Source: Mesorhizobium onobrychidis
Lineage (GTDB): Bacteria; Pseudomonadota; Alphaproteobacteria; Rhizobiales; Rhizobiaceae
Length of the DNA stretch: 64,000 nt
NCBI RefSeq assembly: GCF_024707545.1
Contig: NZ_CP062229.1
Coordinates: forward strand, 2,771,501 to 2,835,500
Direction of reading: 5' to 3'
The number at the start of each line of letters is the position of its first letter. The first letter of the stretch is position 1. Below are positions 35,857 to 44,267 of the stretch, piece after piece. The notes under the pieces were generated by a model. That model was not told the DNA's origin. It saw only the letters and a list, made by a program, of their open reading frames with translations, and searched no databases. The position numbers and the translations under genes are program-made.

Positions 35857-36948
35857 ATGGCGGTTGCTTGGATCGGCAACCGGGAAACGCTGGTCGAGCG
35901 CGCGGCTGCACATGCCGCCGCGCTGTTGGGGTCGAGCCGGTGCCCGGTTTTCAGCTTGGATACGGATATACACGGCACCAGGGCGGCGATCGCGCTGGCT
36001 GAGCGGGTTGGCGCGGCATACGATCATGCCGATGGCGCGGCAGTTTCCCGGGAGACCGCACTTTTTACCGACAAAGGTGCGATGACCGTCGCGCCCGGCG
36101 AGACGCGCCGGCGCGCCGATGTCGTGGTGATTGTGGGCGAACTCCCGCAAATCCATCATGAATTCGTCGGCGAACTCTCGGCCACGGTTCCCGATCTCTC
36201 GGCCAAGAATCAACGCGAAATCTTTCTGGTCGGATCGAACGGGGCGTCTGCGCCGCCGTTGAGCAACGGGCGGACGGCGACGCTCCTCTCCTGCGGCGAG
36301 GCAGGCCTCGGCGCGACGCTGGCGGCGCTGAGGACGCAGTGCAGGGGGCGTCAGACATCGCAACCGGTGTCGAATTTCGACGACTTCGCCAAAGCCCTGG
36401 CGGCTGCGCATTTTCCCGTCTTCCTGTTTTCAGGCGACGCAACCGAAGGGCTGGCGCTGGAGATGCTGCAAGGACTGATCGCCGACCTCAACCGCAAATC
36501 ACGCGCATCCGGCCTTCATCTACCGGCGAGCGAAAATGGATGGGGAAGCGCGCTCGCCTCGACCTGGATGACGGGTTTTCCACTGCGCACCGGCTTTGCG
36601 CGCGGCTTCCCGGAATTCGATCCCTGGCGTTACGATGTCGCGCGCATGATCGCTGCCGGCGAAGCCGACCTGCACCTGCGGATCTCCTCCTCAATCGTCC
36701 AGCGGCAGAAGAAAAGGAACCGCATGGCGCTGATCGCCTTGGCGAAAACGCAGAAGCCGGTCGTGGGCGCTGCGGTCACCATCGCCATCGGCGAAGCGGG
36801 CGTCGATCACGAGGCGGTGGTCTATTCCAGCCGCACCGGTTCGCTGAGGTCGATCGATGCGCGAGCGGCGTCCGAACTGCCCTCCGCTGCGACGATCATT
36901 CGCCTGGTTGCCAGTCATGTCTCCACCGAGGCCGCGTTGCCATGCTGA
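35857..36948 (+). CDS. fhcB: Formyltransferase/hydrolase complex subunit B
   Basis: 363 residues. It resembles the molybdopterin-protein-like subunit of formylmethanofuran dehydrogenase but lacks the metal-cofactor cysteines in the bacterial complex. Visible blocks: AWIGNRETLVERAAAHAA, LDTDIHGTRAAIALAERVG, FPLRTGFARGFPEFDP. Fhc transfers the formyl group of formyl-H4MPT to methanofuran and hydrolyses it to formate. The gene starts the fhcBADC operon, and its stop overlaps fhcA by 7 nt. Confidence 0.93.
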   Translation: MAVAWIGNRETLVERAAAHAAALLGSSRCPVFSLDTDIHGTRAAIALAERVGAAYDHADGAAVSRETALFTDKGAMTVAPGETRRRADVVVIVGELPQIHHEFVGELSATVPDLSAKNQREIFLVGSNGASAPPLSNGRTATLLSCGEAGLGATLAALRTQCRGRQTSQPVSNFDDFAKALAAAHFPVFLFSGDATEGLALEMLQGLIADLNRKSRASGLHLPASENGWGSALASTWMTGFPLRTGFARGFPEFDPWRYDVARMIAAGEADLHLRISSSIVQRQKKRNRMALIALAKTQKPVVGAAVTIAIGEAGVDHEAVVYSSRTGSLRSIDARAASELPSAATIIRLVASHVSTEAALPC

Positions 36949-38573
36949 CGAAAATTGCGGGCGGCGACATCATCGATCCCGTCAACGGCCGTCTCGGCAG
37001 GGGCGACCTCTGGATCAGGGACGACAAGATCGCTGCGGCGCCGGCGGGGGGCGCTGCCGACCGGACCATCGACGCTGCCGGCTGCGTCGTGATGGCAGGC
37101 GCCATCGACATCCATTCCCACATCGGCGGCGGTAACGTGAACACGGCACGGCTGCTCCTGCCCGAGCAGCATGCCGCGCACCAGGCGCGGCCGACGACGA
37201 CGCCGCTCTCCAACGCCGGCTGGTCGACCTTCCAGACCGGCTGTCTCTACGCCAAAATGGGTTTCACCACAGTCGTCGAGCCGGCGATGTCGCCGGGAGC
37301 GGCACTTCACACCCATCTCGAACTGGCCGACATCCCGATCATCGACAAGGCGACGCTCGCCATTCTCGGCAACGACGATTTTCTGCTGTCGATGATCCGC
37401 GACGACGCTTCGTCTCAAATGATCGAGGACTATGTCGCCTGGACGGTCGCCTCGACGCGGGCGCTTGGGGTCAAGGTGATCAACGCCGGTGCGGCGGCCG
37501 CCTTCAAGGAAAACGTCCGCACCTTCTCGCTGGACGATGTGGTGCCTTCCTATGGCGTCAGCTCGCGCAAGATCGTCAAGGCGCTACAGGCGGCCGTCGA
37601 CAGCCTTGGCGTCCCGCATCCTCTGCATGTCCATTGCAACAATCTGGGCAGCCCCGGATCGGCGGATACGGCGGCCGCGACGATCGCTGCGGCGGAAGGG
37701 GTGCCGCTGCACCTCGCGCATCTCCAGTTCTACGGCTACGGCACGGAAGGCAAGCGCAGGTTTTCCTCGGCCGCGGCGCGTCTTGCCGAACTGGTCAACG
37801 CGACGCCGGAGGTCACCATCGACATCGGCCAGGTGATGTTCGGCCAGACGGTCACCGTCTCCTCCGACGTGATGCGGCAGTTTTCGGCGCGTGGCAGTGC
37901 GCGCCCGAAGAAATCCGTCATTCATGACGGCGACGGCAATGGCGGCGGCATCGTGCCCTACAGCTATGGCAAGGATTTCTATGGCGCGATGCAGTGGGCG
38001 ATCGGACTCGAGCTTTTTCTCCTGATCGACGATCCCTGGCGTGTCTTCTTCACCACCGATCATCCCAACGGCGCGCCCTTTACCGCCTATCCGGCCCTGT
38101 TCGAGCTGCTGATGAGCCGGGAAGCGCGCACCAAAATGATTGCCGGACTTCCAAAATCCGCCATGGCGCTCTCCACCCTGGCCGCAGTCGACCGCGAATA
38201 CACGTTCGAGGAAATTGCCGTCATGACGCGCGCGGCCCCAGCCAAGCTGCTCGGGCTGACAGACCGGGGCCATCTCGGCGCCGGCGCTATCGCCGATATC
38301 GCTGTCTACCGCAGGGACGGGAACATAGCGAAAATGCTGGGGCAGGCGGCGTACGTCTTCAAGGATGGCGATCTCGTCGTGCAGGATGGGGAGATCACCC
38401 ATTACCGCTGGGGCAAGGCGCTCAGGCTCAATCCGTCGCCGGACAAGGCGATGGTGCGGCGCCTGGAGGATTATCACCAGCAGCGCTACGGCCTGTCGCT
38501 GGACTGGTTCAATTTCCCAGATTCCGCGATCGCGCGCGAACAGCCATTCGGCGAGGTTGCATGCCGAACGTGA
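36942..38573 (+). CDS. fhcA: Formyltransferase/hydrolase complex subunit A
   Basis: The hydrolytic subunit releasing formate from formyl-methanofuran. 543 residues with an amidohydrolase fold: metal-site DIHSHIGGGNVNTAR near residue 52, HVHCNNLGSPGS, LHLAHLQFYGYG and the late Asp in FFTTDHPNGAPF. The start at 36942 overlaps fhcB, and the end overlaps fhcD by 13 nt, giving tight translational coupling. Confidence 0.95.
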   Translation: MLTKIAGGDIIDPVNGRLGRGDLWIRDDKIAAAPAGGAADRTIDAAGCVVMAGAIDIHSHIGGGNVNTARLLLPEQHAAHQARPTTTPLSNAGWSTFQTGCLYAKMGFTTVVEPAMSPGAALHTHLELADIPIIDKATLAILGNDDFLLSMIRDDASSQMIEDYVAWTVASTRALGVKVINAGAAAAFKENVRTFSLDDVVPSYGVSSRKIVKALQAAVDSLGVPHPLHVHCNNLGSPGSADTAAATIAAAEGVPLHLAHLQFYGYGTEGKRRFSSAAARLAELVNATPEVTIDIGQVMFGQTVTVSSDVMRQFSARGSARPKKSVIHDGDGNGGGIVPYSYGKDFYGAMQWAIGLELFLLIDDPWRVFFTTDHPNGAPFTAYPALFELLMSREARTKMIAGLPKSAMALSTLAAVDREYTFEEIAVMTRAAPAKLLGLTDRGHLGAGAIADIAVYRRDGNIAKMLGQAAYVFKDGDLVVQDGEITHYRWGKALRLNPSPDKAMVRRLEDYHQQRYGLSLDWFNFPDSAIAREQPFGEVACRT

Positions 38574-39469
38574 GCGTAAATGGCATAACGATCGACGATA
38601 CCTTTGCCGAGGCCTTTGGCATGCGCGCGACCGCCATCATCATCACGGCGCCGAACCGGAAATGGGCCCGCCAGGCGGCGATCACCATGACCGGCTTTGC
38701 CACCTCGGTGATCGGCTGCGGCTGCGAAGCGGCAATCGATGTCGAACTGCCGCCATCGGCCACACCGGATGGCCGGCCCGGCTGCCGCGTGATGATCTTT
38801 GCGATGGGAACCGATGAACTGCAGAAACAACTGCTCAATCGCGTCGGCCAGTGTGTTTTGACCTCGCCGGGTTCCGCCTGCTTCGCCGGACTGGAGGGCA
38901 GCGCCGAGTTGAAGCTCGGTTCGGCGCTGCGTTATTTCGGCGACGGCTGGCAGATCTCCAAGAAAATCGGCGGCCGGCATTTTTGGCGCGTTCCCGTCAT
39001 GGACGGCGAATTCCTGTGCGAAGCGACGACCGGGCTGACGAAGGGGGCGGTCGGCGGCGGCAATTTCTTCGTCATGGCTGAAAGCAGCGCCAAGGCCTTG
39101 CTTGCGGCAGAGGCCGCGGTTGCCGCGATAGGCCTGGTGCCCGGCGCGATCGTGCCGTTTCCGGGCGGCATCGCTCGTTCGGGTTCCAAGATCGGTGGCA
39201 AATACAAGGGCATGATCGCCTCGGCCAACGAAGCCTACGCGCCGACGCTGCGCGGTGTCGTCAGAAGTGAGCTCGGTCCCGACATCAACGCCGTCCTGGA
39301 AATCGTCATCGACGGCGAGACCAACGATGCCGTTGCCGCCGCGATGAAGGCCGGCATCAAGGCCGTCATCGAGCTCGGGCCGAAGCGAGGCGCGGTTCGC
39401 ATAAGCGCCGGCAATTACGGCGGCAAGCTCGGCAAATTCATCTATTCGCTGAAGGATATGCTGCCATGA
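38561..39469 (+). CDS. fhcD: Formyltransferase/hydrolase complex subunit D
   Basis: Transfers the formyl group between H4MPT and methanofuran. 302 residues: GITIDDTFAEAFGMRATAIII at the start cut as IDDTFAEAFGMRA, FATSVIGCGCEAAID, and ALRYFGDGWQISKKIGGR in the middle. The ATG at 38561 overlaps fhcA, and the stop overlaps fhcC in ATGA. Confidence 0.95.
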   Translation: MPNVSVNGITIDDTFAEAFGMRATAIIITAPNRKWARQAAITMTGFATSVIGCGCEAAIDVELPPSATPDGRPGCRVMIFAMGTDELQKQLLNRVGQCVLTSPGSACFAGLEGSAELKLGSALRYFGDGWQISKKIGGRHFWRVPVMDGEFLCEATTGLTKGAVGGGNFFVMAESSAKALLAAEAAVAAIGLVPGAIVPFPGGIARSGSKIGGKYKGMIASANEAYAPTLRGVVRSELGPDINAVLEIVIDGETNDAVAAAMKAGIKAVIELGPKRGAVRISAGNYGGKLGKFIYSLKDMLP

Positions 39470-40275
39470 AGGCGCTGACCTTCACCCTTGTCGCCGAGCC
39501 GCCCGAGCGCCTTGACCTGTCGCCGCTGACGCCAGAGCGGCTTGCCGGGATCGAAAGGCGCGATATCGAAAGAATCCAGATCGGCATTTCGAAGCATGGA
39601 TCGAAGGTCGGCGATATTTTTCGCGTCGCCGGCAACGATCCGCTGGACATCGTGTTCGAAGGTGGAAGCGCGCGCCTCGACCGCGTCGCGGAAGGCATGC
39701 GGGGCGGTTCGGTTCGCGTCATCGGCAATGTCGGGGCTCAAGGGGCGCGCGCCATGCGCGGCGGCCAGCTGACGATCGAAGGCAATGCGGGTCCGCACGC
39801 CGGCTCCGGCATGCGCGGCGGCAGGCTTGAAGTAACAGGCAACGCCGGCGATCACCTCGGTGCGCCGCTCGCCGGGGAACTGGCCGGCATGAATGGCGGC
39901 GTGCTGATCGTCAGGGGCAGAGCGGGCGCTTTTGCCGCCGACCGCATGCGGCGCGGCCTGATCGCGGTGCTGAAAGGCTCAGGCGACAATGCCGGCAGCC
40001 GCATGATCGCCGGCACGCTGGTGGTGGCCGGCGGCACCGGCGAGATGCCCGGCTATCTGATGCGTCGCGGTTCGATCCTCCTCGATCGCGCGCCGAAAAG
40101 CCTGTCGCCGAGTTTCGTCGAATGCGGTGCGCCAGAGAGCGTTTTCGCCGCCGTCATCGATCGCCATCTGATCGCCGAGGGTATTTTGAAACGGCCGCTT
40201 CTGGGCATCGCTCCGCAGAAATATGGCGGTGACAACGCGGTGCTTGGAATGGGTGAGGTTCTTTTCCCTCGCTGA
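39466..40275 (+). CDS. fhcC: Formyltransferase/hydrolase complex subunit C
   Basis: 269 residues with the parallel beta-helix built of glycine-rich repeats (GMRGGSVRVIGNVGAQGARAMRGG region, GSGMRGGRLEVTGNAGDHLGA region) also found in glutamate synthase C-terminal domains. It completes the four-subunit complex and ends the operon. Confidence 0.94.
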   Translation: MKALTFTLVAEPPERLDLSPLTPERLAGIERRDIERIQIGISKHGSKVGDIFRVAGNDPLDIVFEGGSARLDRVAEGMRGGSVRVIGNVGAQGARAMRGGQLTIEGNAGPHAGSGMRGGRLEVTGNAGDHLGAPLAGELAGMNGGVLIVRGRAGAFAADRMRRGLIAVLKGSGDNAGSRMIAGTLVVAGGTGEMPGYLMRRGSILLDRAPKSLSPSFVECGAPESVFAAVIDRHLIAEGILKRPLLGIAPQKYGGDNAVLGMGEVLFPR

Positions 40276-40653
40276 GGCGTTCGGCGGATAACGCAATGCC
40301 TTCAGCGCCGTGCTCCGGCCGAAATCTGTAAATTGCAGCGCACGTTCCGATTGAACTGCTGATTTCTTCCCGCGAGACATTTCGCCCAGCGTTTGGCTTT
40401 GCGACGTTTTGGAAGAAACCACATCATTCCAAAACCTAATCCCATGCTGTCTGTTGGGCAAAGAGGCCGCCTCGGCGTTCTCCAGCAGAACGTTTTCGCG
40501 CCAATATGCCCAAAATATCAACATTGTAAGGCGATTGCGCTTTTTTAGCCCGGTATCAGCAGCGCACAGCAAGAATCCGTGTTGCCAAATGGAGAGTTTT
40601 GGCTAACGTAAGGAAAACCACAAAACCACAAAATGAAAAAAGGGGAACGACAT
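40276..40653. promoter_or_regulatory. Control region before the peptide-type ABC operon, with a 9-bp inverted repeat
   Basis: No gene is recognised. GTTTTGGAA (40406-40414) and TTCCAAAAC (40427-40435) form a perfect inverted repeat with a 12-bp spacer, a candidate operator for the DeoR regulator encoded at 46136. The ribosome site AAGGGGAA precedes the ATG at 40654. Confidence 0.55.
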
Positions 40654-42237
40654 ATGAGCGAGTCAAGCAGGCGTGATTTCATGAAGGGCATGGCGGCGTT
40701 CGGAGCGGGCGCCGGGCTTATGGTGATCAACCCGGAATTCCTGGTCTCTGGCGCGGCTGCGCAGGCGGGCAAGCAACTGGTCTTCCTGTCGGCCGAGAAC
40801 ATCACCGGCAACTGGGATCCGACGGCGCACACGACGCTGTCGCAGAAGAACATCGAGGGTTTCGTCATGGGGTTCCTGACGCGCACGCCGATGCGCGTCG
40901 AAAATCCCGACGAGGTCATCTACGAACTCGCCACAAAGATCACCCTGCTTGAGCCGACCAAGCTTGAGATCAAGCTGCGTGAAGGGGTGAAGTTCCACGA
41001 CGGAAAGCCGTTCAAGGCGGAAGACGTCAAGGCGACCTTCGAATACGGGTCGCAGCCCGACCGGCCGGCGCAATGGTATCCTGGCCCGACTGAGACGCTG
41101 ACGATCACGACGCCGGACGACTATACGGTGATCGTCGACACATCGAAGGGCGGCTATCCGGCGCACCTGTTCATCTTCCTCGCATCCTACCTGCCGATGC
41201 TGTCGGCAACCGACATCGCAGCCGGGCCGAGCGGACCGCTTTCGCAGCGCCTGAACGGCACCGGGCCCTACAAGTTCGTCGAACAGCGAGGCAACGACAC
41301 GGTGTTGGAGGCCTACCCGGACTATTTCCTCGGGGCCCCGACTATCCCCGGCATCAGCTTCAATTTCGTGGGCGATTCGACCACCCGCATGCTGTCGCTG
41401 ATGAACGGCCAGGCGTCCATTGTGGAACGGCTCGAACCGGAGCAGGTGGCGACCCTGCAAGGTAACGAGAATGTGGCGATCAGCAGCGTGGTCTCCGTCG
41501 AGAACAAATATCTGTGGTTCCGCTGTTCCAAGCCGCCCTTCGACGATCCGCGCGTGCGGATGGCGGCCTGTCACGCGATCGACCGGTCCATGCTGCTCGA
41601 AATCCTCGGCGAAGCCGGCCATGCCTCGGCGAACTATGTCTCGCCGGTGAAATTCGGCTATATCGACCTGCCCAACTATACGGAATATAGCCCGGAGAAG
41701 TGCCAGGCCCTGCTCGCCGAAGCAGGCTTCCCGAAGGGGCAGGGGCTGCCCGAACTCGAATACATCACCTCGGTCGGGTTCTATCCCAAGACCAAGGAGT
41801 ATGGCGAGGTGATCACTGCCATGCTGCAGGAGCAGGGATTCCCCGTCACGCTGTCGGTGCTGGAGATCGCGGCGTGGAATGAGCGTCTCTACGACCGTCC
41901 CGGCGGTGGTCCGGGCCATATGGTCGACTGCGGCTGGTCGACCGGTTCGCCGGAGCCGGACCTCGTGCTGCGTACGCATTTCCATTCCTCATCCAAGCGC
42001 ATTACCGGCATCGTCGATCCCGAACTGGACGCCTCACTCGACAAGGAGCGCAGCGCGGCGTCGCTCGAGGAGCGCAAGCAGATCCTCCAGACCGAGACCA
42101 TGCCGATGATTGCCGCGAAGGTGCCGTCGTTCTCCCTGTTCACCTCCGTCATGATCCACGCGATGGACAAGTCTCTCACGGGGCTTTTCATCTATCCGGA
42201 CGGCTCCATGGACGCGTCGAAGGGGGCGTTCGCCTGA
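40654..42237 (+). CDS. Peptide/opine-type (family 5) ABC solute-binding protein
   Basis: 527 residues with a Tat signal (SRRDFMKGMAAFGAGAG) and processing near GAAAQ. The body is a large two-lobe binding protein of the DppA/OppA group: FLTRTPMRVE, IKLREGVKFHDGKPFKAEDV cut as REGVKFHDGKPF, LNGTGPYKFV and VRMAACHAIDRSMLL. The ATG at 40654 lies after AAGGGGAACG; an in-frame ATG at 40633 has no ribosome site. It begins an operon with two permeases and a double ATPase. Catabolic genes downstream suggest an amide or amino-alcohol ligand, not proven. Confidence 0.92.
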   Translation: MSESSRRDFMKGMAAFGAGAGLMVINPEFLVSGAAAQAGKQLVFLSAENITGNWDPTAHTTLSQKNIEGFVMGFLTRTPMRVENPDEVIYELATKITLLEPTKLEIKLREGVKFHDGKPFKAEDVKATFEYGSQPDRPAQWYPGPTETLTITTPDDYTVIVDTSKGGYPAHLFIFLASYLPMLSATDIAAGPSGPLSQRLNGTGPYKFVEQRGNDTVLEAYPDYFLGAPTIPGISFNFVGDSTTRMLSLMNGQASIVERLEPEQVATLQGNENVAISSVVSVENKYLWFRCSKPPFDDPRVRMAACHAIDRSMLLEILGEAGHASANYVSPVKFGYIDLPNYTEYSPEKCQALLAEAGFPKGQGLPELEYITSVGFYPKTKEYGEVITAMLQEQGFPVTLSVLEIAAWNERLYDRPGGGPGHMVDCGWSTGSPEPDLVLRTHFHSSSKRITGIVDPELDASLDKERSAASLEERKQILQTETMPMIAAKVPSFSLFTSVMIHAMDKSLTGLFIYPDGSMDASKGAFA

Positions 42238-42248
42238 TTGGCGCCAGC

Positions 42249-42278
42249 CACGGCCCGGGAGAAACAACCCGGGCCGTG
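42249..42278. terminator. Perfect 11-bp stem-loop between binding-protein and permease genes
   Basis: CACGGCCCGGG and CCCGGGCCGTG enclose an 8-nt loop AGAAACAA. Placed right after the binding-protein gene, it probably stops part of the transcripts or protects the upstream mRNA, raising binding protein over permease levels. Confidence 0.75.
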
Positions 42279-42360
42279 ACAGTCGTCGACGGCCGGGTGG
42301 AACACACGAACTCGGCTGCCGGCAACCAGTCCTCGGGCTTCGTTCGCCGCAGGAGATGGA

Positions 42361-43341
42361 ATGTTCATCATTAGCTTTCTTGTCCGCCGCCTGGCCCAGG
42401 GTGCGCTGATCATTTTTCTTGTAACGCTGCTGATTTTCACCCTGCTTCGGCTCGTTCCGGGCGATCCCGTCCGGCTGATGGCGGGCGGAATGGCGCCCGA
42501 GGCGCTGATCGAGCAGATCGCCGAGGAGATGGGGCTTCGCGACCCGGTGCTGGTTCAATTCGGGCGCTACATGAGCGGTGTCGTCAGGGGCGACCTCGGC
42601 CAGTCGTTCGTTCGGCCGGCCAGCGGCGCTTCGACCGGCGGATCTAGTTTCGGGGATGCCACGCGCGGCGAGCGCGCCGACGTGCTCACCCTTATCGGCG
42701 AGACCCTGCCGATGACGCTGCAACTCGCCTTTCTGGCGATCGTGTTCGCGATGCTCTTTTCGTTCCTGGTCGGCATCCCGGCCGGATTGTCTCCTGGACG
42801 ATGGCCGGACAGGGTCGCTTTTTACGTGTCGTCGATCTTTATACCCCTGCCGGGTTTTTGGCTCGGCATCGTGCTTGCGCTGCTGCTGTCCGTGAAGCTC
42901 GGCTGGCTGCCGGCGATCGGCTACAAGGGCTTTGCCTACACTATCCTGCCGGCAATCGTGCTGGCTGTCGAACTTTCGCCGGTTCTTATCCGGACGCTGA
43001 CCGGCTCGATTTCCTCGGCAATGATGATGCCGTTCATTGCAGTCGGCCGCGTGCGCGGGCTCAGCCAGCGTCGGATCATCTTCGCGCATGCGCTGCGCAA
43101 CGCCTCGGTTCCGCTGCTCAATCTCCTCGGCATCCAGATCAGCGGCCTGCTCGGCGGCGTGCTCGTCATCGAATTCATCTTCGACTATCCCGGACTGGGC
43201 CTTCTGACCATCAACGCCGTGCTGCAGCGCGACTTTCCGCTGATTCAGGGCATCGCGATCGTCACCAGCGCCATCTTCGTCCTGATCAACATCGCGGTCG
43301 ATCTGATCGCGACCCTGATCGATCCGAGACTGGAATACTGA
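42361..43341 (+). CDS. ABC permease, DppB type
   Basis: 326 residues with six membrane helices: first helix LAQGALIIFLVTLLIFTLLR, the periplasmic loop RDPVLVQFGRYMSG with GDLGQSF, and the coupling loop FIAVGRVRGLSQRRIIFAHA. A short extra segment (PASGASTGGSSFGDATRGER) lies before the second helix. The ATG at 42361 directly follows GGAGATGG. The stop overlaps the next gene in TGATG. Confidence 0.92.
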   Translation: MFIISFLVRRLAQGALIIFLVTLLIFTLLRLVPGDPVRLMAGGMAPEALIEQIAEEMGLRDPVLVQFGRYMSGVVRGDLGQSFVRPASGASTGGSSFGDATRGERADVLTLIGETLPMTLQLAFLAIVFAMLFSFLVGIPAGLSPGRWPDRVAFYVSSIFIPLPGFWLGIVLALLLSVKLGWLPAIGYKGFAYTILPAIVLAVELSPVLIRTLTGSISSAMMMPFIAVGRVRGLSQRRIIFAHALRNASVPLLNLLGIQISGLLGGVLVIEFIFDYPGLGLLTINAVLQRDFPLIQGIAIVTSAIFVLINIAVDLIATLIDPRLEY

Positions 43342-44267
43342 TGAACGTCGTAGAAACCAGCCTGAGACTGAAAGCGACGGCGCCGGAAGCGCAGCGCGGC
43401 GCTTCGCTGTCCCGGCGGATATGGAAGGCGGCGCTCGCGTCGAACGAGTTCCGGGTCGGCCTCGTGATCTTCGCCGTACTGGGTCTCGCGGCGCTGCTCT
43501 ACCCGGCCTTGAGCGGCATCGACCCCACCAAGATGAACGTCGCCGGCCGTTTGCAGGCGCCGCCCTTCCTTGGCGACAAATGGAACTGGGCTGCACCGCT
43601 CGGCACCGATCAGATCGGTCGCGACATGCTCGTGCGCAGTCTGGTGGGATTGCGCTATTCCCTGCTGATCGGCCTGTCCACCGTGGTGGTGATGCTGATC
43701 ATCGGCTGCTCGCTCGGCACGCTCGCCGGCTACTATGGCGGCAGGATCGACATGGTGATCATGCGGATCACCGACGCGCAGCTCTCCATCCCAATGATCA
43801 TCCTCGCGATCACCGTTCTGGGGGTATCGCGGCCGACGATTCCGGCGATCATCCTGGTCCTCGGCCTTTCGAGCTGGCCGGTCTATGCCCGCGTCACGCG
43901 CAGCGTCGTGATGACCGAACGCAAGAGCGAATATGTGCGTGCCGCCCAGGTCAGCGGCGCTTCGGATTTTCGCATCATGATCTGGCTGCTCGCGCCGCTG
44001 GTGCTGCCGCCGATCATCTTCGTGTCGGTGCTCGACGTAGCGCGCATGATGATCTTCGAGTCGATCCTCGGCTTCATCGGCCTCGGCGTGCAGCCTCCGA
44101 CGCCGACCTTCGGCAACATCATCGCCGATGGCAGGAAATACCTGCTCAATGCATGGTGGATCGCCACCATGCCGGGGGTGTTCCTGTGCCTTACCCTGAC
44201 CAGCATCAACCTCATGGGCGCCTCGCTCGAGCGGGCCCGCAACCGGATCTACGGAGGCGTGTCGTGA
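43341..44267 (+). CDS. ABC permease, DppC type
   Basis: 308 residues. N-terminal cytoplasmic stretch and first helix VGLVIFAVLGLAALLYPAL, then APLGTDQIGRDMLVRSLVG, the DppC hallmark, and the coupling loop EYVRAAQVSGASDFRIM. It pairs with the DppB-type permease that overlaps its start by one base. Its stop overlaps the GTG start of the ATPase gene. Confidence 0.92.
   Translation: MNVVETSLRLKATAPEAQRGASLSRRIWKAALASNEFRVGLVIFAVLGLAALLYPALSGIDPTKMNVAGRLQAPPFLGDKWNWAAPLGTDQIGRDMLVRSLVGLRYSLLIGLSTVVVMLIIGCSLGTLAGYYGGRIDMVIMRITDAQLSIPMIILAITVLGVSRPTIPAIILVLGLSSWPVYARVTRSVVMTERKSEYVRAAQVSGASDFRIMIWLLAPLVLPPIIFVSVLDVARMMIFESILGFIGLGVQPPTPTFGNIIADGRKYLLNAWWIATMPGVFLCLTLTSINLMGASLERARNRIYGGVS

Noticed and set aside
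42034..43596. 520-codon minus-strand frame
   Set aside because: Antisense shadow of the ABC permease genes; composition is charged and repetitive.
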